In this document: in pieces, positions 8,795-18,514 of the stretch | Layout of the letters: every line of letters starts with the position of its first letter | Numbering within the stretch: the stretch's first letter is position 1 | Source of the DNA: Parachryseolinea silvisoli | GTDB taxonomy: Bacteria > Bacteroidota > Bacteroidia > Cytophagales > Cyclobacteriaceae | Direction of reading: 5' to 3' | Assembly (NCBI RefSeq): GCF_021190955.1 | Contig: NZ_JAIOAO010000003.1 | Span: 496,001 to 560,000 of the forward strand | Length of the DNA stretch: 64,000 nucleotides | Notes under the pieces: model-generated | Databases searched by the model: none | Told to the model about the DNA's origin: nothing | Seen by the model: the letters and a program-made list of their open reading frames with translations, nothing else | Translations under genes and position numbers: made by a program

Positions 8795-10180
8795 ATGAAG
8801 GGGCGAATACTTATCGTGGAAGATCAATTTGTCGAGGCGAACAGCCTTCGACTGATCTTGGAGAAGGCTGCATACCAGGTTTGCTCTCTGGCGCGTTCGG
8901 TGGATGAGGCGTTGAAAATTCTTGATCATGAAAAGCCGGACCTGGTTCTTGTCGATATCCTTCTTTCCGGTGCGTTAACAGGGCTGGATCTTGCGGCTGT
9001 GCTGCAACAAAAAGGTGTTGCCTTTATTTTTCTTTCCGCCAACTCCAATGCCGACGTGCTGGAAAAGGCAAAGTCTACGCATCCGTACGGCTTTCTGGTC
9101 AAACCTTTCCGGGAGAAGGATGTTCTGGTAGCGCTCGAAATAGCGCAGTATATGCACAAACATGGCGTGCGCCAGGTCGTCAGGAAGGAGGCGGGCAAAC
9201 GTGCTGCCACCGCTCCCTTCACATCAAAAATAGTCGGGAACAGTCCCAGGCTAAAAGAAACCCTCGAATACCTGGGCATCGTGGCCCCGACAGAAACTTC
9301 TGTGCTGATTTACGGCGAAAGCGGTACCGGAAAAGAACTGATCGTAGATGCTATCCACGCCATGTCTCCCCGGCATGGCAAGCCTTTGGTAAAGGTCAAT
9401 TGTGGCGCGCTGCCGTCTACGTTGATCGAATCAACACTCTTCGGTCACGAAAAGGGATCGTTTACAGGCGCTTCAGAACGGCATATCGGAAAGTTCGAGC
9501 AGGCGTCTGGTGGAACGATCTTTCTGGATGAGGTTGGTGAAATGCCTTTCGAGTTACAGGTCAAGCTTCTGCGGGTTCTCCAGGAACGTGAAATCGAACG
9601 GATCGGCAGTCGCTCGACTATCAAGGTCGATATACGCGTAATCGCGGCGTCGAACAAAGATCTCGGAAAGGAAGTGGCCGCCGGTCGTTTTCGTATGGAC
9701 TTATTCTATCGCCTGAACGTATTCCCGCTGCATATGCCGCCGTTACGTGAACGACGTGAAGACATTCCGTTGCTGGCAGAATACTTTGTAAAACAATACT
9801 CGCCAAACCGCGAAAACATCCGTTTCAGTCCGCAACTCATGAACCAGTTGATGGACTACGAATGGCCGGGTAATGTCAGGCAACTCGAGCATTACGTTCA
9901 GCGGGCGTCGCTGTTATCGCGTGGCGATGTTATCGAAAACGTTCCGTTGCCCTGGACTTTCGACCTGCCTGCTGCCGCCACGACTACCCGATCGGGTAAA
10001 ACGATCGAAGAAAATGAACGTGATCACATCCTGGCTACACTCATTAAATGTAAACACCGCGTCAGCGGCCCGGGTGGCGCTGCCGAGATCCTTGACATAC
10101 CTGCTACTACGCTGCATTCCCGAATAAAAAAACTGGGTATCAAGCGTATCACACGGGGCGGTAAACGGGAGTTTAGCTAA
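8795..10180 (+). CDS. Sigma-54-dependent response regulator (receiver-AAA+-Fis)
   Basis: An NtrC-type activator of 461 residues. Residues 1-125 are a receiver with phospho-acceptor Asp54 and Lys in VKPF near 106. Residues about 145-385 are the sigma-54 interaction AAA+ ATPase with Walker A GESGTGKE, the sigma-54 contact loop in the variant GSFTGA instead of GAFTGA, and Walker B FLDEVGEM. The last 50 residues form a Fis-type helix-turn-helix. It should open promoters bound by RpoN when phosphorylated. It is paralogous to the regulator at 15500 but lacks that protein's GAF-like insert. No kinase gene is adjacent; the kinase at 18511-20772 is a candidate partner. The start gives a typical receiver N-terminus. 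Confidence 0.92.
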   Translation: MKGRILIVEDQFVEANSLRLILEKAAYQVCSLARSVDEALKILDHEKPDLVLVDILLSGALTGLDLAAVLQQKGVAFIFLSANSNADVLEKAKSTHPYGFLVKPFREKDVLVALEIAQYMHKHGVRQVVRKEAGKRAATAPFTSKIVGNSPRLKETLEYLGIVAPTETSVLIYGESGTGKELIVDAIHAMSPRHGKPLVKVNCGALPSTLIESTLFGHEKGSFTGASERHIGKFEQASGGTIFLDEVGEMPFELQVKLLRVLQEREIERIGSRSTIKVDIRVIAASNKDLGKEVAAGRFRMDLFYRLNVFPLHMPPLRERREDIPLLAEYFVKQYSPNRENIRFSPQLMNQLMDYEWPGNVRQLEHYVQRASLLSRGDVIENVPLPWTFDLPAAATTTRSGKTIEENERDHILATLIKCKHRVSGPGGAAEILDIPATTLHSRIKKLGIKRITRGGKREFS

Positions 10181-10342
10181 CCAGACTATTCATACACCTT
10201 TGAAAATACCACGAACCGAAAAGCAACGACATTTCGTGGTTTTTTACGATGACCTTTCCGGCAATAATCTGAACATCAGGCAAATGTAACGTGGCATCAA
10301 TGTTGGCACCTGGCCGATAGCGAATGTCAATTTACCCTGCTT

Positions 10343-11251
10343 ATGAATCATCGACTCAACTCCGTCAACGCTGACAAACCCACGTATTACAGCAACATCG
10401 ACTGCAAATTCCGCGTCGGAATTTTGCAGGAGCATTTAGAATTATTGGCCGCTTCCACAACAGACGGGAACGGACAATTTGAAGTCCTTTGGCTCAAGGA
10501 AGGGCGCGGGCAAATCCGCACGACGACCCAAACGATTTCACTCGCCGGCGAAGTCCTCTACTTTATCACACCCGGGCAACCGCGACAAATAACGCTCGAC
10601 AACACATCGCGGGGGTATTATCTGTCCTTCAACCATGATTTTTTGTGCGACCTCGAAAGTTCGGTGAAATTTCCGTTCCTGCTCGATCAGTTTGGCCAGG
10701 GCGGCAATATATGTTCCATTCGTCCAGAGGCGGATCTGGAAGAAAATTTACGGAAGATCATCGAAGAGGCCCGGCATGCCTATATGTTGCGCGGAGAAAT
10801 TCTCAACGGACTATTCAAGGTATTTTTAGTGTACCTGTCCCGTTATGTCAACAAGGACGAGATCGTCATATCCTTCGACCGCGAGCAAGAACTCGTTCGC
10901 AGATTTATGACGCTGATCAAACAACAGCATACAACCCAAAAGATGGTGTCGCAGTATGCTGACGAACTGTGTGTCAGTCCCAACCATCTGAACGCTGTGG
11001 TAAAGCGCGTAACGAGGTTTCCCGCCGGCTACCACATCCGGCAGTATTTGATTAAAGAAGCCAAACGCCATGCCCTATACTCGGGCCTTTCGATGAAACA
11101 GGTCGCCTCGCTGCTGGGCTTTTATGACACGGCTCATTTCAGCAGATTTTTTAAAAACTATTGTGGCATCAATTACAGCAGCTGGCAAAGGAGCTCGCTG
11201 ATAGGGAAGGGGCATTTGATCTACTCCGGTCATACGTCCGCGGCTGCATAG
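10343..11251 (+). CDS. AraC-family transcriptional regulator
   Basis: A 302-residue regulator. Residues about 20-130 look like a cupin-type sensor (alternating strands with LWLKEGRGQI and FITPGQP). Residues about 190-290 are the AraC helix-turn-helix pair, with VSQYADELCVSPNHLNAVVK in the first and VASLLGFYDTAHFSRFFK in the second. It is clearly paralogous to the regulator at 17600: VSQYAD, the SPN-x-LN core and HFS(R/K)FFK are shared, and the lengths are almost equal. It follows the response regulator by 160 bases and precedes an SDR gene by 48 bases, suggesting that it regulates or is co-transcribed with the SDR. Ligand unknown. Confidence 0.88.
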   Translation: MNHRLNSVNADKPTYYSNIDCKFRVGILQEHLELLAASTTDGNGQFEVLWLKEGRGQIRTTTQTISLAGEVLYFITPGQPRQITLDNTSRGYYLSFNHDFLCDLESSVKFPFLLDQFGQGGNICSIRPEADLEENLRKIIEEARHAYMLRGEILNGLFKVFLVYLSRYVNKDEIVISFDREQELVRRFMTLIKQQHTTQKMVSQYADELCVSPNHLNAVVKRVTRFPAGYHIRQYLIKEAKRHALYSGLSMKQVASLLGFYDTAHFSRFFKNYCGINYSSWQRSSLIGKGHLIYSGHTSAAA

Positions 11252-11299
11252 TGCCGATTATGGGAATTATTAAGTAGACTATTAACATCAAGAATAATC

Positions 11300-12070
11300 A
11301 TGAGAAAAAAAAGCACGAACGGGAGATTGGCCGGAAAAGTCGCCATCATTACCGGGGGCGGAACGGGCATTGGAAAAGCGACAGCCTTACTGTTTGCACA
11401 CGAAGGTGCGTCGGTTGTCGTGGCGGGCCCTCACCCGGATAAATTGCTGGACGTCGTAGCCGAGATTGAGTCCTCTAACGGTTTGGCTATGCACTTCGTG
11501 CTCGATGTGTCGTCCGCCAGTCAGTGGCGGGACCTGGTACAGTCGACCGTGTCAGCCTTCGGGAAGATCGATATCCTGGTGAACAACGCGGGGATCTCCG
11601 GAAACCTCGCCCTGGGTCTGGCTGATCGCACAGAAGCGGAATTTCAGCAGGTAATAAACGTAAACTTGGTAAGCCAATTCCTGGGACTGAAAGAAGTAGC
11701 GCCATTTCTGAAATCAGGCGCTTCCGTTGTAAATGTATCATCTATTGCAGGCATCACAGGCAACGCAGGCGCCAACGCCTATACGGCCTCAAAAGGCGGT
11801 ACCCGCCTATTCTCCAAAGGTGCCGCCATCGAGATGGCAGCGAAAGGCATTCGCGTAAATTCGGTACACCCCGGCTTTGTCTCCACCCCGATGACAAATG
11901 ATATGCCCGGCGCAGCAGAATTCCGGAAAATGGCCCTTTCGCATACACCCATGGGCCGGGCGGCAGATCCGATGGAAATAGCAACAAGTATCTTGTTCAT
12001 TGCCAGCGACGATGCCTCCTTTATCACCGGTGCCGAGCTTATTGTCGACGGCGGCTTTACAGCATTTTAA
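11300..12070 (+). CDS. SDR-family oxidoreductase (glucose dehydrogenase/FabG-like)
   Basis: A classical SDR of 256 residues, cytoplasmic, NAD(P)-dependent. Features are TGGGTGIG near residues 18-25, NNAG near 94-97, the Ser in NVSS near 147, Y-x3-K in YTASK near 160-164, and a C-terminal ITGAELIVDGG typical of the FabG/glucose-1-dehydrogenase group. The substrate is not predictable. It lies 48 bases after the AraC gene and before the pirin gene; AraC, SDR and pirin next to each other suggest a small oxidative or electrophile response set, which is inference. Confidence 0.88.
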   Translation: MRKKSTNGRLAGKVAIITGGGTGIGKATALLFAHEGASVVVAGPHPDKLLDVVAEIESSNGLAMHFVLDVSSASQWRDLVQSTVSAFGKIDILVNNAGISGNLALGLADRTEAEFQQVINVNLVSQFLGLKEVAPFLKSGASVVNVSSIAGITGNAGANAYTASKGGTRLFSKGAAIEMAAKGIRVNSVHPGFVSTPMTNDMPGAAEFRKMALSHTPMGRAADPMEIATSILFIASDDASFITGAELIVDGGFTAF

Positions 12071-12150
12071 TGGCCCTGTCAGAGATTTTAGCGCAATGAT
12101 ATATACATCATTCCGGTAAATATCGTCAATACGGAGCCGGTTGTGAATAT

Positions 12151-12158
12151 TAGCTTTG
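12151..12158 (+). promoter_or_regulatory. -7 promoter element of the pirin gene
   Basis: TAGCTTTG fits TAnnTTTG and lies 20 bases before ATG 12179. It falls inside the 12 extra codons that a start at 12143 would add, which argues that the pirin protein begins at 12179. Confidence 0.5.
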
Positions 12159-12178
12159 CACGCTACCAGATAATCACT

Positions 12179-13045
12179 ATGCGAAGATCCGTTGATCAAA
12201 TTTTATCAAAACCAGCATTTCCCGGAATGATCGGCGATGGGTTCCGGGTATACAACGTGATACCTGGATACGGCGTGACGCAGGAGCGGGTGAGTCCGTT
12301 CCTGATGATGGATTATAATCCTGCTCATGACTTCGGTCCCTCCGACGTGGCGCGCGGCGTTGCACCCCATCCGCACAAGGGTTTCGAGGCCGTTACGATC
12401 GCCTATAAAGGTAGCCTGGCGCATAGCGACAGCGCGGGCAACGAAGGTATCATCCGCGCCGGCGATGTTCAATGGATGACCGCCGGAAGCGGTGTGCTCC
12501 ATAAGGAATACCATGAAGCTCATTTCTCCCAGCGGGGCGGTGCATTGGAGATCGTACAACTGTGGGTGAACCTGCCCCGCCGGTTCAAGTATGTGCCGCC
12601 GGCGTACAAGATTTTTGCAAACAAGGACTTTGGAAGTGTAAAGCTCGACAATGGGGGCGTCATAAACGTCATTGCCGGTGATTTCGCCGGAACGGTTGGT
12701 CCTGCCCGTACATTTACGCCCTTAAACATATTTGATATCAAATTGGATGCGGGCGGATTTGCGTCGGTTCCTATACCCGCAAATCACAACTGCGTCCTTT
12801 TTGTCATTTCTGGTACCGCTGTTGTCAACGACGTACCTGTGGCCGAGCACAGCCTTCTGCTCTTTAAGAACGATGGGACCCATGTTGACATTGCCGTTAG
12901 CGTCCCGGCCGTCCTGCTGCTGCTGTCGGGGGCGCCGATTCCCGAGCCTATTGTTAGTTACGGGCCGTTCGTAATGAATTCTGACGAGGAAATCCGGCAG
13001 GCTATCGTTGACTTCCAAGCCGGCAAATTCGGCAAGCTCCAATAG
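12179..13045 (+). CDS. Pirin family protein (bicupin)
   Basis: A pirin of 288 residues, a cytoplasmic bicupin metal-binding protein; some family members have quercetinase activity, others act as redox-sensitive cofactors. The N-terminal cupin shows the metal ligands in HPHKGFE (near residues 62-68) and in the H of AHSDSAG region, followed by the conserved QWMTAGSGVLHKE block. The C-terminal cupin ends with PIPEPIVSYGPFVMN, a signature of the family. A longer frame exists from 12143, but a promoter element lies inside that extension, so ATG 12179 is chosen. It follows the SDR gene on the same strand with 108 bases between. Confidence 0.9.
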   Translation: MRRSVDQILSKPAFPGMIGDGFRVYNVIPGYGVTQERVSPFLMMDYNPAHDFGPSDVARGVAPHPHKGFEAVTIAYKGSLAHSDSAGNEGIIRAGDVQWMTAGSGVLHKEYHEAHFSQRGGALEIVQLWVNLPRRFKYVPPAYKIFANKDFGSVKLDNGGVINVIAGDFAGTVGPARTFTPLNIFDIKLDAGGFASVPIPANHNCVLFVISGTAVVNDVPVAEHSLLLFKNDGTHVDIAVSVPAVLLLLSGAPIPEPIVSYGPFVMNSDEEIRQAIVDFQAGKFGKLQ

Positions 13046-13201
13046 CTTCCCCGTGTAAAAAAGGAAACCGATCGAATAAATGTGTCAACAGGGGGGCAGG
13101 CTCCATGCTGTTACTTTGCGAACCGGATAGTCTGCTGCCGCTGCTGCGTTGCCTGCACTGTCTGGTCATCCCATGATCCGGTGCTGTGCGCTTTACACTA
13201 T

Positions 13202-15484
13202 ATGACGGGAAAATTCTATGGCCAGCTGGCCGCCAATCTATTCACGCTGTTTTTGGTGTTATGCGGTATCGTTCCGTGCCATGCTGGCGATGAACTACCG
13301 CCTGCTGTCCTGTTGAACAAATTGGGAAAAACAACCGGTGTCGCCGCCCGCATCGAGATACTGGTAGACCTGGCAGACTATTATATCGACACCGAGTGGG
13401 ACTACTCTAACAACGCCAAAGTCGACAGCGCGCTCATATACCTTCGGGAGGCACGGGTGTTGACGCAAAAACGACCCTACGATTCCCTGACAAACACAGT
13501 ATTCATAACACTGGGCAAGTATTATTATCGCGCCGACAATTTCGCAGCTGCCTATCAGACGTTCATGCTGGCCGTCTCCCTGGCGCGGGAAGCTGCCGAC
13601 AAAAATCTCGAAGCGCGGGCCTGGCTCACGTTCGCGGGAAGAACGCCGCTTATCGACAGCCTGCGGTCCAAAAAGCTTCAGCGCTATAAACGCAGCATCG
13701 AACTGTTTAAGAGCGTCGGCAACAAAAAAATGCAACTGTACGTCACGCAGCGTCTTGTCGGTGATTACCTCGAGCAGGGTATGTTTCAGGAGGCTGAAGC
13801 GCCTTTAAAAGAACTGGTCATTCTTCACGAGCAGTACCATTTTAAGAACGCCTACCGAACCTATTTTCAATACGGAAAGCTCGAGGCAAGCAGGGGCAAT
13901 TATAGTAAAGCGATAGAATATGCGCACCGTGCGCTTCAGGATTCGACCGGCGAAGACGGTCTGTTCTATAAAAGTGAAGTCAATTATACACTCAGTGTGT
14001 GGTACAGTGAACTCAACCTGCATCCCCAGGCCGTGAAGCATAGTAAACTGGCACTGGCGCTGTTCAGAAAGATAGAATACCCCGACAACCATCAACGGTT
14101 CTTTTCCTATGCGGTACTGCGGCAGGTGGCGCGGGGACTTATCTCGCAACATATGCCGCAGCAGGCGCTTGATTTTGTCTTGGCAACCGACCGGCAGCTC
14201 AGCCCCGCATCCAAGCTTGGAAAACACCTTTTCTTCGGCGCCCTCGCGGATTGTTATACCGCCCTCGGAGACTATGGGCTGGCCGAAACCTTTTATTTGA
14301 AAGCCATCCACCAGGCATCCAGCAACGGCCGGTTGGTGGACCTTCGCAATGAGTATTTTACTATTGCCAAACTATACATTCAAAAAAAGCAGTTCAAAAA
14401 AGCGGAAATGAATGTCCAGCAATACCTGACCATCGGACCCGAAAAAGATGCTTTGAAGCTCCGCGATATCTACCGGATGCGTTTCAGAATAGATTCTGCC
14501 TCCGGTCACTATCCATCTGCCATCCGCTATTTGTCGATGAGTCATCAGGTCTCGGACTCGATCTTTTCGGAAAGGAATACAAAGTACATCCGCGAGCTAG
14601 AAATGCGCCATGAAACCGCACGGGACCGGCAGCAAATAGCATTGCTTCAAAAAGAAAAGAAACTTCAGGAAGCAACCGTCCGGGCGGCTGAGGTCTCAAA
14701 ACGAATTACGCTGGCCGGTGCCGCGTTGCTTGCTGCCATTACCGTGCTGCTGTTACGGGCCTATCATTCGAAGCAGCGGTCCATTCGCGAAATGCAGTCG
14801 AAGCAGGAGGAGATTAACGACGCAAATGTCTATCTGAAAAAGCTCATCCAGGAAAAAGAATGGCTTATAAAAGAAATGCATCACCGGGTAAAAAACAATC
14901 TACATACCGTCATGAGCCTGCTCGAGTCCCAGGCGGCTTACCTGGGTAACTCGCGTGAGAAGAATGTGATCCGCGAATCGCGTCACCGCGTCCAGGCGAT
15001 GACGCTCCTCCATCAGAAGCTTTATATCAATGGAGACCTGGATACGATCGACATGTTCGATTTTGTGACGGAACTGATCGCGTACCTCGTCGACAGCTTC
15101 GATCTGGAAGAACGGGTTGTATTTCACGTGGATGTCGATCGCGTGTCGTTCGAGGTCGGCCATGCGGTTACGCTGGCGCTCATCCTGAATGAGTTAATTA
15201 CCAACGCCTTGAAGTATGCGTTCCCGGACGAATGCCCGGGTGGCGTTCGCGTCTCGCTGTCCTCGCAACCGAATAATACGTACACCCTCGCCATTAAAGA
15301 CAATGGTGTGGGCCTGCCGGAGCATTTTGACCTGGCCACCCACGCGTCGCTGGGCCTTACCCTCGTGCGCGGTTTTACCGACGACATCAGCGGCAAGCTG
15401 AAGATCACGACCGGCCCGGGTGGGGTAGAGGTCAGGATCGATTTTGTGTATGTATTCAATCCTCCTATAAAGTCCACGCGTTAA
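13202..15484 (+). CDS. TPR sensor histidine kinase (HisKA_2 type)
   Basis: A membrane-anchored sensor kinase of about 760 residues. A signal peptide (about 1-27, ending CHAG) exports a long periplasmic part with tetratricopeptide-like helices (about 40-480). One transmembrane helix follows near 502-521, then a short coiled coil and a HisKA_2 kinase with the phospho-acceptor His in the MHHRVKNNL block near 560 and an HATPase with N-box ELITNALKYAF, DNGVGLP and a final G-rich lid. The open frame extends upstream to 13082 with a cysteine-rich stretch, but ATG 13202 starts a normal signal peptide and is preferred. The response regulator gene begins 15 bases downstream, so the two are a pair. It is paralogous to the kinase at 18511. 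Confidence 0.88.
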   Translation: MTGKFYGQLAANLFTLFLVLCGIVPCHAGDELPPAVLLNKLGKTTGVAARIEILVDLADYYIDTEWDYSNNAKVDSALIYLREARVLTQKRPYDSLTNTVFITLGKYYYRADNFAAAYQTFMLAVSLAREAADKNLEARAWLTFAGRTPLIDSLRSKKLQRYKRSIELFKSVGNKKMQLYVTQRLVGDYLEQGMFQEAEAPLKELVILHEQYHFKNAYRTYFQYGKLEASRGNYSKAIEYAHRALQDSTGEDGLFYKSEVNYTLSVWYSELNLHPQAVKHSKLALALFRKIEYPDNHQRFFSYAVLRQVARGLISQHMPQQALDFVLATDRQLSPASKLGKHLFFGALADCYTALGDYGLAETFYLKAIHQASSNGRLVDLRNEYFTIAKLYIQKKQFKKAEMNVQQYLTIGPEKDALKLRDIYRMRFRIDSASGHYPSAIRYLSMSHQVSDSIFSERNTKYIRELEMRHETARDRQQIALLQKEKKLQEATVRAAEVSKRITLAGAALLAAITVLLLRAYHSKQRSIREMQSKQEEINDANVYLKKLIQEKEWLIKEMHHRVKNNLHTVMSLLESQAAYLGNSREKNVIRESRHRVQAMTLLHQKLYINGDLDTIDMFDFVTELIAYLVDSFDLEERVVFHVDVDRVSFEVGHAVTLALILNELITNALKYAFPDECPGGVRVSLSSQPNNTYTLAIKDNGVGLPEHFDLATHASLGLTLVRGFTDDISGKLKITTGPGGVEVRIDFVYVFNPPIKSTR

Positions 15485-15499
15485 GACATTTTATTGCTT

Positions 15500-17446
15500 A
15501 TGAAGACAAAGGTTTTTATCGTAGAAGATCAATTTGCCGAGGCGCATAACCTGCAGATCATGCTGGAGAAAGCCGGATATGAAGTATGTGGTGTCGAGCG
15601 CACGGCCGAGGGAGCGCTGGCGGCCATCGAGCGTCTCGCCCCACAGCTGGTGCTGGTCGACATCTTTCTGAAAGGCCCCGCTACGGGCATCGACCTGGCA
15701 AAAAAACTGCACGAGAAGAATATCGCCTTTGTCTACATCTCCGCCAATTTTGATAACGAAATCTTAAGTACGGCCAAAGAGACACAACCGTACGGGTTTC
15801 TGATCAAGCCGTTTCGGGAGCGCGATATGCTTGTTACGCTCGAGATCGCCAATTACCGACATACATTTAACGTCGAGTCTCGGCAGAAGAAAGTTTCGCT
15901 GATTGAAAATCAGTTCGTGGAGCTTTTAGGCGGCGACGGCGGCGACAGCGACGAGTATCTCCTGGAGGTTTGCCAGATATTACAGCAACACATTCCGTTC
16001 GACCTGATGCTGGTCAACACCTTTTCAAACGCCTACGCAGGTATACAGACAGGATACCAACGCATCGGTTACCAGGAATACCGCAAGGTAGATCCGGAGC
16101 GCTACGCCGGTATCGTCGGAAGCAGTGCGTCGGGATTTACGGCATTATCAAACTCGGTTCCGTTTTTTAAGCAAGCTACGATTTACAACGAAGAGCAGTT
16201 TGAAGTCCACGCCGCGCAGTCGGGATTGGTTCAACAAATCACGGAGACGCTGCAAGTCTGTTCATGCTTGTATATCCCCATCAATTATTACAAGGGGCAT
16301 CTGGTCCAACTATGCTTATACCATCAAAAGCCGAACGCCTATGGTGTCGACCATCTGGCGCTGGTATATCACCTCAACAACGTCCTCCGTGAGATCGCGC
16401 AAAAAGTGGTGACCGACGACCAGTCTCCTGTCCGGTCCGACAAGACCTATACTCCTGTAAAAAAACGGAACAACCATGCCGCCGTGTTTCCAGACATGAT
16501 TGGATCCAGTCAGGCGCTTTTGAATGTATTTGATGCCATCCTGCAGGTCGCACCATTCGATACGTCCGTACTCATCCTCGGCGAAAGCGGGACGGGAAAA
16601 GAGCGGGTGGCCGACTACATCCACGCGCTGTCCAGCCGTAAGGGCAAGCCCTTTATCAAGGTCAATTGTGCTGTCATGCCGCCGTCGCTCATCGAGTCCG
16701 AATTGTTCGGGCACGAGAAAGGCGCCTTTACGGGGGCGGCGGAAAGCCATCAGGGGTACTTCGAGCAGGCGCAAAACGGAACCGTCTTTTTAGATGAAAT
16801 AGGAGAGATGCCGGTCGACCTGCAGGCCAAACTGCTCCGTGCTTTGCAGGAAAAGGAAATCCGTCGCGTCGGCGGACGAACTCCGTTAAAGGTGAATGTG
16901 CGGATCGTTGCGGCGACCAACCAGAACCTGGAAGACCTGGTAACACAAAAAAAATTCCGACTGGATCTCTACTATAGACTCAATGTTTTTCCCATCGAGC
17001 TTCCCGCCCTCAGAAACAGGCGCGAAGACATCGTACCGCTCGCCGAGCATTTTGTCAATAAGTTCTCGGCAGCGATGGCCGTAGGTGTTAAAAAGATTAC
17101 CGCCCCGGTGCTGCAAAAATTGCAGGAGTATGACTGGCCGGGCAATGTCCGGCAGCTTGAAAATCTCATCGAACGGAGTGTCTTGCAGGCAAAGGGATCA
17201 GAGATAAAAGAGATTCCGTTACCACGCGATAAGGATTTAAACGACGCGGGACCGAGGTCTGCGCGTCCGGCTGAAACACATCAGACCTGGGCCGGGAACG
17301 AACGAGAGTATATACTGTCGGTTCTCAGGCAATGCAAAGGCAGGATCTGGGGACCATCCGGTGCCGCTGCCGTGATGAATGTCCCGCCGACGACCCTGAA
17401 CTCGCGGATCAAAAAGCTCGGCATCCGGCGCGAGTTCACTACCTGA
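15500..17446 (+). CDS. Sigma-54-dependent response regulator with GAF-like insert
   Basis: An activator of 648 residues and the likely partner of the kinase that ends 15 bases upstream. Order: receiver (1-125; phospho-acceptor Asp54, Lys in IKPF), a GAF-like region (about 135-305), the sigma-54 AAA+ domain (about 325-565; GESGTGKE, intact GAFTGA loop, FLDEIGEM) and a Fis-type helix-turn-helix at the end (SGAAAVMNVPPTTLNSRIKK). A TTG codon six bases upstream is in frame, but ATG 15500 gives the same N-terminus as its paralogue at 8795. The GAF-like insert suggests a second signal besides phosphorylation (inference). Confidence 0.92.
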   Translation: MKTKVFIVEDQFAEAHNLQIMLEKAGYEVCGVERTAEGALAAIERLAPQLVLVDIFLKGPATGIDLAKKLHEKNIAFVYISANFDNEILSTAKETQPYGFLIKPFRERDMLVTLEIANYRHTFNVESRQKKVSLIENQFVELLGGDGGDSDEYLLEVCQILQQHIPFDLMLVNTFSNAYAGIQTGYQRIGYQEYRKVDPERYAGIVGSSASGFTALSNSVPFFKQATIYNEEQFEVHAAQSGLVQQITETLQVCSCLYIPINYYKGHLVQLCLYHQKPNAYGVDHLALVYHLNNVLREIAQKVVTDDQSPVRSDKTYTPVKKRNNHAAVFPDMIGSSQALLNVFDAILQVAPFDTSVLILGESGTGKERVADYIHALSSRKGKPFIKVNCAVMPPSLIESELFGHEKGAFTGAAESHQGYFEQAQNGTVFLDEIGEMPVDLQAKLLRALQEKEIRRVGGRTPLKVNVRIVAATNQNLEDLVTQKKFRLDLYYRLNVFPIELPALRNRREDIVPLAEHFVNKFSAAMAVGVKKITAPVLQKLQEYDWPGNVRQLENLIERSVLQAKGSEIKEIPLPRDKDLNDAGPRSARPAETHQTWAGNEREYILSVLRQCKGRIWGPSGAAAVMNVPPTTLNSRIKKLGIRREFTT

Positions 17447-17599
17447 TTCAGCCGGGGCACACGCTGCCGCAGCAGATGCTGTCGTGACGATATTTCGTCA
17501 TCCTGCGTCAAACACTCACGGCATATCGTCATAAGGCTCGCCACCATTTCTGGTAACGCGCTGAGCGATAGTAGTCTGCCAACGCGGCACTTTTTTTGG

Positions 17600-18514
17600 A
17601 TGCCCTGTAGAAAATATCGACCCATGGCCAGCCAAACATCCTATGAAATCTGCACGTCGGGAGTGATCTCCGACGACGTTATGTCTGTATGCGCCTTCGA
17701 GCACATGACCGAAAAAGTATACCGGGTAGATAACCGGTGCATGTCGACCATCATATGGTTCGCCGCCGGCAATGGAACAATATCCGTCTATGATGAACCG
17801 CGTCCGGCTTTTGCGGCGGAGGTTTACTGCCTGCCCGCCGACGCGCCTTTTGAATTAAAAATATCCGAAGGCGCAAAGGGCTACGTGCTTTCATTTGATG
17901 CACGTTTCGTTTCCAGTAGCGACGATGCGTATGATCTTCTTTTTAACGCGCGCGTGTTTTTATATCATGGAAAGTCGTTGTCTACCCGTGTGTCAACGTC
18001 GACCGCCGCAGTGATTGATGCTACGTTTAAAATTATAGAACACGAGCTGGCGTTTGGAGATGAGTTCCACACACACGCGCTCAAAGGGCTGTTGAATATT
18101 CTGGCTGTTTCACTGCTGCGCGAAACCGGAACCCAACACACCCTTTACGCCGCTACGCCCAATACCCGGCTGGTGGAACATTTCCTGTCTCTGATCGACG
18201 AGCACTATCTGTCAAAACGGTTTGTATCACAGTATGCCGATGTGTTGCGCATCAGCCCGAACAGATTAAATATCCTGGTCAAGAAAGTGACCGGCTTCTC
18301 CGCCAGTCACCATATTCACCAGCGGATTATTCAGGAGGCTAAGCGCCAGGGGCGGTCGCCGCTGGTCTCCATGAAGGAGATCGCCGTAAACCTGGGATTC
18401 GAGGACATGTCTCATTTCAGCAAGTTCTTTAAAAAGATAGTAGGCGAAAACTTTAGCCACTACAGAAGGGGCCTTCGACATGCGGGCTACCGGCAGGAAC
18501 TGCGCTGCGCTTAA
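17600..18514 (+). CDS. AraC-family transcriptional regulator
   Basis: A 304-residue regulator with an N-terminal cupin-like sensor (about 25-130) and a C-terminal AraC DNA-binding domain (about 195-295; VSQYADVLRISPNRLN and IAVNLGFEDMSHFSKFFK). It is a paralogue of the regulator at 10343. A second ATG at 17624 (residue 9) is an equally plausible start. It follows the sigma-54 regulator by 153 bases, mirroring the order at 8.8-11.2 kb. Its stop overlaps the stop of the convergent kinase gene by four bases. Ligand and targets are unknown. Confidence 0.86.
   Translation: MPCRKYRPMASQTSYEICTSGVISDDVMSVCAFEHMTEKVYRVDNRCMSTIIWFAAGNGTISVYDEPRPAFAAEVYCLPADAPFELKISEGAKGYVLSFDARFVSSSDDAYDLLFNARVFLYHGKSLSTRVSTSTAAVIDATFKIIEHELAFGDEFHTHALKGLLNILAVSLLRETGTQHTLYAATPNTRLVEHFLSLIDEHYLSKRFVSQYADVLRISPNRLNILVKKVTGFSASHHIHQRIIQEAKRQGRSPLVSMKEIAVNLGFEDMSHFSKFFKKIVGENFSHYRRGLRHAGYRQELRCA

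Noticed and set aside
10288-10320. Possible sigma-54 promoter (TGGCAT...TTGGCA, TGGCACC...) before the AraC gene at 10343
   Set aside because: The GG and GC dinucleotides are not separated by the required ten bases in either reading.
13082-13201. Cysteine-rich N-terminal extension of the TPR kinase, possible second Cys leader
   Set aside because: The cysteines come from TGC-rich sequence in a longer frame; no stop codon or hairpin follows, the downstream gene is not sulfur-related, and ATG 13202 begins a normal signal peptide.
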